Positions 56,836-64,000 of a stretch of 64,000 nt of DNA are shown one piece after another (position 1 is the stretch's first letter; every line of letters starts with the position of its first letter). Location of the stretch: the NCBI GenBank assembly GCA_026315105.1, contig CM048746.1:144008730-144072729 (forward strand), given 5' to 3'. This DNA comes from Locusta migratoria. Taxonomy: Eukaryota > Arthropoda > Insecta > Orthoptera > Acrididae. The position numbers and the translations under genes are program-made. The notes beneath the pieces were generated by a model that did no database searches, was not told the DNA's origin, and saw nothing but the letters and a program-made list of their open reading frames with translations.

Positions 56836-58618
56836 AAAGTAGCCTGTTATTAACACAAGCAAAATCTCTGGCAGTTGAGATCTGCAAATGTAAGTTAAAA
56901 CGCTCAATGCTACTCTAAATTACTTTATGAGTGGCAACAGCACATGCACAATGGAAATTTGTATAACTGCTCATTCCTTGAGGAAGCAGTCAACGTTTTA
57001 ACAAACACAAAATCAACGTTAATAATAAATGTATAGATAATTAAACATGGGATGGAGTTGCATGAAATCATAAATCAGAGGTTTGATACTTTAACATCAT
57101 AACCTATTCAGTAAAATAACAAGCAAATAAATGAGGGGAGACCAAACTGGGCACACGCCTTGTACAAAAGTGAATTAAATCATATAATTACTGCCAGTGT
57201 TAAAATTGTTTCTGCCTTTTATAAATATGGATGTAATGTGGGAGGAAATTTTCAAATACACAATGGGTAGCTGAAAGCACATTCATTCATTCACAGACAG
57301 GCGCATAATGCTTGGCGGTGCATTACAATACTGGAACACTCAAAAGCAGTGGCGAAACGATGCGTCGGCGGCGTCTTGACCAGATGGCGTGTGTCTTGAT
57401 CACAAATTTAAGTATACTGTGCACTAAATGAAACTCATGTTTGGGAAGGCAGCAGCTCACTATTCTAAAGTGACCACACCGAATTTCATAGCATTTAAGA
57501 ACAGAAATTAATTTAGAATATGCGAGTAAAGCACATGTGAAAATTCGTATAGACGAAAACTAGTATTAACAAAAGCATGAATGAAGGTCGAAGTAACGAC
57601 CATTACAAAAGCACGTGGTGCATTCGGTCATACAAGACAGGAAAGATGCAATAAAATCAGAAAATCTGAGAAATATTTAGCATACTCGCAGATACAGAAA
57701 CGACATGAAAACGCTAGTTAAAAACATGAAGGAAATTCAAACATACTACGTTTACACAAAGGCTGAAGGCAAAACATGAATATTCTGACTTGAGAAAAAC
57801 TGGACACACAGTCATCACTGGAATGAAAATGCAAATAATAAATTTACACTGAATTTACTCGAGTTCTGAAAATTAAGAATAGCAAAAGAATTACTCAAGA
57901 AAACTATCACTGAAAAACCAAGACTGCCTGATCACAAAGAAAGCAAGGTTCTTACAGCATGCCTTCCCCTCAGCATGATTCGGTGGAGTACTTACTTCCA
58001 CGTTCGTCGGATCCAGAATGAAGAGTGAAGGTCTAAGGCCAAGGAAAAAATATACACCCCCATGCACCGGAAATAGAGTGCACTAAAAACAACACAGAGT
58101 GCGTTCAGAGACTAGTGTTTACCATCCCTTGCTACCTGGGCAATTCCCTCTACATCCGCTCCCAGAGAGATCACCTTTCACCTCTGTCGTCCAAGATTAG
58201 GTTGGTACGACAATAAGAACATGGCCACTTCGCTACCTTGCCAAGTAAGCTTCTCTGGCCATCCAGCAGTCACCAGCGCAGACGACAAACGAAGCCATGC
58301 GTTCTTAACTTCAGCAAAACGATGCCTAAAGTGCGAGGCGGCGACTTTGAGTCATTGCACGGCAGTCAGTCAATATTAAGAGCAACCTTCCACATACACA
58401 TGTACACACAAATTCAATCACACAATGGAAACATATAAATATTGGGAAACATATATAAACATGGGGCATTGATCATTAATAAAAAGAAGAAAATAATTAA
58501 CACACACATAGATAACATTAATTAGGCAGAAACACTTTAGGTTAATGAATAAATCAAACTGGATCATGATCACATATTCAGTGGACATATTTCAAAAGTA
58601 AAACATTGCAGTTGCGAT
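56836..58618. other. Unidentified segment interrupting Transib
   Basis: Transib similarity stops near 56,835 and resumes at about 59,656. This 1.8-kb part is AT-rich, with a GC-richer stretch at about 57,960-58,380. I found no coding signal or clear termini. Confidence 0.4.
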
Positions 58619-59655
58619 CGTTGTTGTTGTTGTTGTTGTGGTCTTCGGTCCAGACACTGGTTTGATACTGCTCTCCACAATACCCTATCCTGAGCAAACC
58701 TCTTCAACTTCACATAAGAACGGCAACCTTCATCTGTCTGAATCTGCTTACTGTTTCCATCTCTTGGTCTTCCTCTGCGGTTTTTACCCCAAACACTTCC
58801 CTCCAATACTAAATTCACAATTCCTTGACGTCTAAGAATGGGACCAACCAATCGATCCCTTCTTTTAGTCAAGGTATGCCAGAAAGTCCTTTTCTCCCCA
58901 TTCTGTTCAGTACCTCTTCAGTAGTCACGTGATCCACCCACCTAATCTTCAGCATTCTTCTGTGGCACCACATTTCAAAAGCCTCTGTCCTCTTCCTGTC
59001 CGCACTGTTTATGGTCCATGTTTCACTCCCATACAAGGCAACACTCCACACATATGTCTTCAGAAAGGACTTCCTTAGGCTTAAATCAATATTCGATGTT
59101 AACACATTTCTCGTTTTCAACAATGCTTTTCTACCTATTGCCATTGTTTATTTTATATCCTCAGTACTGCGACCATCACTTGTTATTTTACTGCACAAGC
59201 AACAAAACTCATATACCTCCTTTATTGTTTCGTTACCTAATCAAATTCCTTCAGCATTACCTGATTTTCTTAGACTGCACTCCATTATCCCTGTTTTGCA
59301 CTTGCCAATGTTCATCTTATATGCACCTTTCAGCATACTGTCCATTCCGTTCAACTGCTCTTTCAGGTCCTTTGCTGTCTCTGACAGAATTACTATGTCA
59401 TCGGCAAAAAACAGTGTTTTAATTCTTCACACTGAACTTTAATTCCTTCTCCGAATTTCTCCTTGCTTTCCTTTAATGCTTGCTCAATGTACAAATTGAA
59501 TAACTTTGGAGAACGGCTACAACTCTGTCTTACTCCCTTCCAAACCATTGTTTCCGTTTCATGCCCTTCAACTCTGACAATCTCTATCTGGTTTTTGTAC
59601 AAGTTGTAAATAACCTTACGCTCTCTATATTTTACTCCTGCTTCCTTCAGAAATT
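58619..59655 (-). pseudogene. LINE remnant, copy 3 (family of the 0-3 kb LINEs)
   Basis: 5'-truncated. A minus-strand reading from 59,655 gives FLKEAGVKYRERKVIYNLYK, KGVRQSCSRSPKLFNLYIEQ and a decayed catalytic box (LKHCFLPMT, where the sibling has LRFADDIVILSE). From 59,144 come KALLKTRNVLTSNIDLSLRK, KTYVWSVALYGSETWTI and MLKIRWVDHVT, and from 58,872 RRDRLVGPILRRQG and RGRPRDGNSKQIQ. The 3' tail is (CAA)n on the minus strand. The right edge coincides with the point where Transib sequence resumes, so the LINE probably inserted into the older element. Confidence 0.85.
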
Positions 59656-60344
59656 GAAAGAGTTGCTATTACTGGAAGACAAAACGTGTTTCGAGATGAA
59701 GAAAAAGAAAATACATTCAAAAGGCGTTTAAAAGGCAGCTAGGGCTTCTTGTGGATCGGCCAAAAGTTGGATATTGGATCTCCAATGATGGAAATACTGA
59801 TCGTCGTTTTTTGAGAAATGCCTCTTGAGTTTCTGCACAAATCCTGGGGCTTAACGAAGGTTTCATCCGATTTCATATTATCTTCAGGTGATGGCATATG
59901 GCTATAAAGTGAACATCAAAAATTTTCAAAAGTGCGCAGACAACTTTCCTGGTTTTACATGTCCACAACAGATAATAAAATATTAATGCACGGTGCTCAG
60001 ATAATAAAACAGCGATATTGCCAATATGTCAGTTATCTGAAGATGCTTAGGAAGCAACAAATAACGATATTAAGAAATAGCACAATGGGAATTCCAGGAA
60101 AAGTTCGCGCACAAATACAATGGAAGATGTGTTTTATTGGCTCCTAGTATCTTCTGATCCACTTATTTCGAGTCCGAGAATAATGAACCTTAGAAAAGGT
60201 ATAGATTTGTCTACGGACACCCTAGAACTTTTGTTTTTTACTGATGTGGAGTCCGAACATTTTATAGAAATTTCTGATAAGCATTATACTGACTTTGATT
60301 TCGAACACCAGAAGTATTCCGATATTAACAATGAGAGCGACTGA

Positions 60345-61149
60345 ATCTTATTGTGTTTCCCTTGTTACATTTATTTTGATTTTACATATTACTACCAAGA
60401 GCAGCTACTTCAAAAAATTTCAAAGGTAAACAAACTATTCACCTTTTGTAATTGGTATATTATAATCATGATTTCCTTTTTCTAAATTGGAAATCGTAAA
60501 GTGGTATTCGTAATCAGCAACCTCAAAGATGATTACATACGGATTTAAAAGAAATTTCAAGAATTTTGAATGAAGAGGTCAGCCATATTGGATCTGCTAT
60601 TAGGAATTTTTAAATTTTAATATTAAATTCGTAATCAGAGGACTGAGTAACCCTTACATATCAATTTGCTGTCACATCGAAAAAAATTTTCTATTTTTGG
60701 TCACCTTTTGTCTGATCTATATCTCTGTGCCAAATTCTCATGGAATACATGTTGCTATTAATAATATGAAACTGTGGAGTTCAATAATTTGTTATGACTG
60801 AATCGTAGGACACAATTGTACGGTATCATTTTAACAAGTGACACCTAAATGTATGGTAGTACAGTGCTGTTCATAAGTTGGAAGAAATTAAATACTCCAT
60901 ATTAAATATTTTAATAGGATTCAGCAACAGTAAGAAGTCGTGGAATAGCTTATTTTGACCCGCAATTAAGGGAAAAATTATTAGAGACTATTGATTACAG
61001 AGAATTCACTATAGCACTGACTTTCATAGAATTTCTGCTACTGAAAAACAGTCATCGCAAAATTTCATATGCAGTGTTGCTAGTCTTTTAGTGGAACAGG
61101 TGTTTAAGTATGATGTTTCCTGGAGTACGTTAATTTGCAATAATATTTA
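60345..61149. other. Non-coding, nothing recognised
   Basis: It may include the 3' end of the Transib element, but no terminal repeat could be fixed. Confidence 0.45.
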
Positions 61150-61375
61150 TGCAATTTATTTATTTATTTATGCAATTATTTTACCTGGCAAGATCAGGGC
61201 CTTCAGGCCCTCTCTTACACCTAACTTTAATACATAATAGACAGAAAATGTATAATACAAGTATTAAAGTAAAAATTAAATATTACAGATTATTAATAAA
61301 TTATAATTGTAACACTAATACTTAGATAATTTATAAGAAACAATAATAGATAATTTATAAGAATAAAAAATTATG

Positions 61376-61412
<37 letters not shown>

Positions 61413-64000
61413 CAATATTAATAATAATAACACTAATAATAGTGTCTATGCAAAGTACAGTAAGCATGTTTCACATTGTGAACTTCATCCCTATTACAAT
61501 TTAGGAAGTGCCTCGTTATGTTCTTATAGATTGTGAGTTATTCAGATCAAGCAGACACATAAGACGATATAATCTGGTCAGAGAAACATAGAAGAGGTAG
61601 ATTGGTTAGACGAAGAGAAATAGAATGGTAAGAGAGAAAGAACTGACAACATGGTAACAATGGAGGCTATGCCGTCGTTAATATGTGAATTATGAGTTTT
61701 CTCTTGAATGTCGAGTGGTTTAGTGTAAGACGTAGATCACATGGCAGTGTGTTCCATAGTCGTATGGCTGAGATGGAGAATGACACGGAGAAAGATTCTG
61801 AGTTGTGTGAAGGGAAAGCTAAGATGCTGGACGTTTCCGACTTGGTATTCCGGTTGTGGAATGATGATAGTTGTTTAAGATAACTATTGGGGGCACTGGT
61901 AGCTGAGAAATCGATGAAGTAAGCACAGCGTTTGAAAACCGCGCCACTTATGTGGGTCCATCCAACCTAGCTGGGTATATTAAGGACTGATATGATCGTA
62001 CAACAGTAATTGCACACATTCCTATTGCAAGCATTCATCACTAGCTCGAGGCCTCTCGAATTTTCACTATTTGTGCTGTGTTGAACAACATCACAGTAGT
62101 AAAGATTTGGCAAAACAAGTGATTGGACTAATTTTTGTTTAACTTGGGTTGGAAATATTTTTCTAAATTTTTGGATTGAATATAGGGATGAGAGAGGTTT
62201 CCTGCACGCTACAACTGTTTGTTCTTTCCAGTTTAGGTGCTGATCCAAGATTATCCCAAGGTCGGTTTTCTGATATGGTAATTGGATACCATTGAACTGT
62301 ATTCCAGGGACTGTCTGACGAAAATACCGGCTGAGTAGCTTTGGGTGAGATATTTGGATGACCTAGGATTTACTGGGGTTTAACTTAAGACCTAAGTTTT
62401 GTGCCCATCGTGAATCAGAGCAAAGGTCTGCATTCATACCAGCTACTGCAGCATCAATGTTCTTAGGGCTGGCACTTATATACAGTTGAATGTCGTCAGC
62501 ATTTAGATTGTAGTTGTGGGAGTGAATAACTGAAGAAATATCATTGATATACAGTGAAAAGAGTAATGCACAAAGGACGGAACCTTGGGGAACTCCAGAG
62601 CACACGTTTTTCCAAGATGACTTCCCCGACCCACAAATGACTTGTTGACTTCTGTTTTTGAGGTAGCTGTCGAACCATTGCATTGCGCTTTTTGAGAAAT
62701 TCAACTATTTCATTTTACTTAGTAGTATACAAAAGTCAACCGTATCAAAAGCCTGACTAAGGTCAAGCAGTGTTAAGAAAGTAGCTTCACGTCTGTCCAT
62801 GGCATGTTTAATGTCGTCGGTTACTTTGGTTAATGCAGTTGCTTTACTGTGGTGCTTTCGAAAGCTTGATTCATGTTTACCCTGGATATTATAAGTTTTG
62901 AGGTAACTCGTCAGCTGTTTGTGAACAATATCTTCTAAGGCTTTAGACATTGCAGGGAATATGCTAATCGGCCTGTAACTTTGGGTTATCAGTCTTGGGT
63001 ATGGGTTGAATTAAACTTTGATTCCACTCAGTGCGATATGTACTACGGATGAGAGAGAGGTTGAAGATTTCTGTGAGAACTGGTACGTTTCAACAACGTT
63101 TTTAATCATGTCTATGCGCACTCCGTCATTTGCTACTGCCTCAGCAGAGATTCTCATAATTGCCTTGCGCACTGTGTCTGTAGAGACGTGTTTCAGGAAG
63201 AACTTGTCTGTTGAGAGTGCCATCCTGGGGCTGGTAATTCGAGCTGCTCGACGGTTTACCGCTGTTGAGAAGAAATCGTTAGATTCGTCTGCAGAGGCTT
63301 GAAAAACAGCGTCAGGTTTTGCTTCCCTATGCCGAAACTGCGCAGCGTTTTCCACAGTGCAGCAGAATTCGATATGTCATGCATGCCTGATTTTGGCATT
63401 CCTCACACTTTGTTTGGCTCTGTTTCGAAGTTTCCTGGAAGCTTCGTATAGCTGAGGATTTGGGTTAAGCTTGATGGCTCTATTTGCAGCCTCGCGTTTA
63501 TTCATTAACTGCCGTAATTCATTGGAAAGCCATAGAGCGGAAGCTCTCTATACCTTGAAAGAGCGTTTAGGGGTATGTTTATCATACAGTGCAATAATTT
63601 TGCGACATAATTCACGAACTTACCGTCTAATGTCGGTTCGTTGGTTATATCATGCCAGGGGATGACTGAGCAATCCTTTTAAAGGGGGTCATGGTTAACT
63701 TATTTTAGGTTTTTATAGGTTACTTATTGAGATTTTTCTCTGGTAATCAGAATTGTGTAATTTAATAATATCACGTCATGAGCAGAAAGACCCGGAGCAA
63801 ACGTCTGACTGGCGCTAATTATTTTATCTAGTCGTTTTGTTCCTATTATGTGTATGAATGTATGGCTGTGTGGCGTGGGATGAGTGGGATCGAGCGGGAT
63901 TATGTTCATATCACTGGAGTGGAACAGTCTTAGCTTCTCTGCAGAGGGAAATTTTAACTGTAAGTCGATATTTGTGTCGCCCATAGCAATTATATGTTCA
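61150..64000 (-). pseudogene. Jockey-like LINE, 3' part, continuing beyond the window
   Basis: Read on the minus strand from the right edge. Endonuclease end: MGDTNIDLQLKFPSAEKLRL with the GDTNID metal-site motif and LDKIISASQTF, LSAHDVILL (63,984-63,724). A linker follows with RREAxxRxxKxx-type sequence (63,650-63,400). The RT is in three frames: DGVRIDMIK (63,120), HSKATALTKVTDDIKHAMDR and LLDLSQAFDTVD (62,950-62,705), then QWFDSYLKNRSQQVICG, SGVPQGSVLCALLFSLYIND and the catalytic box NADDIQLYIS (62,704-62,363; Tyr replaced by Asn). C-terminal: HLNWKEQTVVACRKPLSSLY and, near 61,760, SISAIRLWNTLPCDLR. The 3' UTR reaches about 61,150 with a (TTTA)n end. Frameshifts show it is dead, though it is the longest LINE here. 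The 5' end is not in view. Confidence 0.85.
61375..61439. repeat. (ATA)n microsatellite
   Basis: About 13 clean AAT units followed by interrupted ones, in the 3' UTR of the LINE. Confidence 0.9.

Larger units (their letters stand above)
55380..60344 (+). pseudogene. Transib transposase fossil (RAG1-related), in pieces
   Basis: Coding pieces lie at 55,380-55,469, 55,641-56,603, 56,811-56,835 and 59,656-60,344. Before the first SINE: KKRGGLSMKFDKGSDRRK. After it: STQMSQRFSGNSAAASIVKE, VQALLNYTSERI, then KRGFDGYSGHNEYK with the presumed first catalytic Asp at 56,107-56,109, DANVFVTSLVAL, WKNISPSSPRFCRPLR, and TIIDGKVCNTITNTASS followed by a decayed CxxC motif. KLHTWIRYFKYLLHIG is cut by the second SINE and resumes with YKLE. 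After the 2.8-kb interruption: GLLVDRPKVGYWISNDGNTD, WFYMSTTDNKILMHGAQIIK, QLSEDA-stop-EATNNDIKK (the Glu region aligning with RAG1's last catalytic Glu) and MEDVFYWLLVSSDPLISSPR. Several stops and shifts; dead. This order matches insect Transib transposases as I know them. Confidence 0.8.

Noticed and set aside
54945..60866. CACTGT at about 54,944 and ACAGTG at about 60,860 as Transib termini
   Set aside because: Only about eight bases match as inverted repeats and the flanks (CAGGA, CTGTT) are not a 5-bp duplication.
1..64000. CRISPR arrays, bacterial operons or prophage
   Set aside because: No regularly spaced short direct repeats and no prokaryotic gene organisation; all signals are of an insect nuclear genome.

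Overview
This window looks like intergenic or intronic DNA from a large, repeat-rich insect genome. A polyneopteran, probably a grasshopper or locust, is my best guess. The guess rests on dense tRNA-headed SINEs ending in a short conserved tail, LINE 3' ends ending in (GTT)n or (GTAGAT)n, and long stretches of AT-rich sequence with no coding content. I recognise no complete host gene. Every coding region I can name belongs to a mobile element.

Layout. 0-3 kb: two tail-to-tail LINE remnants of one family; a third copy sits at 58.6-59.7 kb. 5-13 kb: SINEs (one carrying a long CA tract), a LINE fragment and a LINE 3' end. 13.4-14.3 kb: a foldback element with a second foldback element nested in its right arm. 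15-22 kb: SINEs, fragments of a second LINE family (called LINE-B here) and a tRNA-Thr-like gene that interrupts one of them. 24 kb: a Penelope-type GIY-YIG fragment. 32-34 kb: a three-level nest, with a piggyBac-like element inside a SINE inside another SINE, each level with its own target-site duplication. 36-37.7 kb: a DDE transposase remnant split by a SINE. 38.5-38.9 kb: a CpG-rich, promoter-like block. 38.9-46.6 kb: a LINE-B copy that received a SINE and then a very young LTR retrotransposon. 50.9-54 kb: a Mutator-like transposase C-terminus, a tRNA-associated tandem repeat and a Tc1-like transposase. 55.4-60.3 kb: a dead Transib transposase, the DNA-transposon family related to RAG1, broken by two SINEs and a 2.8-kb segment. 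61-64 kb: a jockey-like LINE running off the right edge.

The two most interesting objects are the LTR element at 39,998-46,294 and the Transib fossil. The LTR element has near-identical 630/632-bp LTRs, a 6-bp target duplication, and open gag and protease frames in a -1 arrangement. It has no reverse transcriptase, RNase H, integrase or envelope, and coding stops where RT should begin. It therefore looks like a recently mobile, trans-dependent element. Other elements presumably supply the missing enzymes, as LINEs do for the SINEs here. All family names come from reading motifs by eye; no database search was run.
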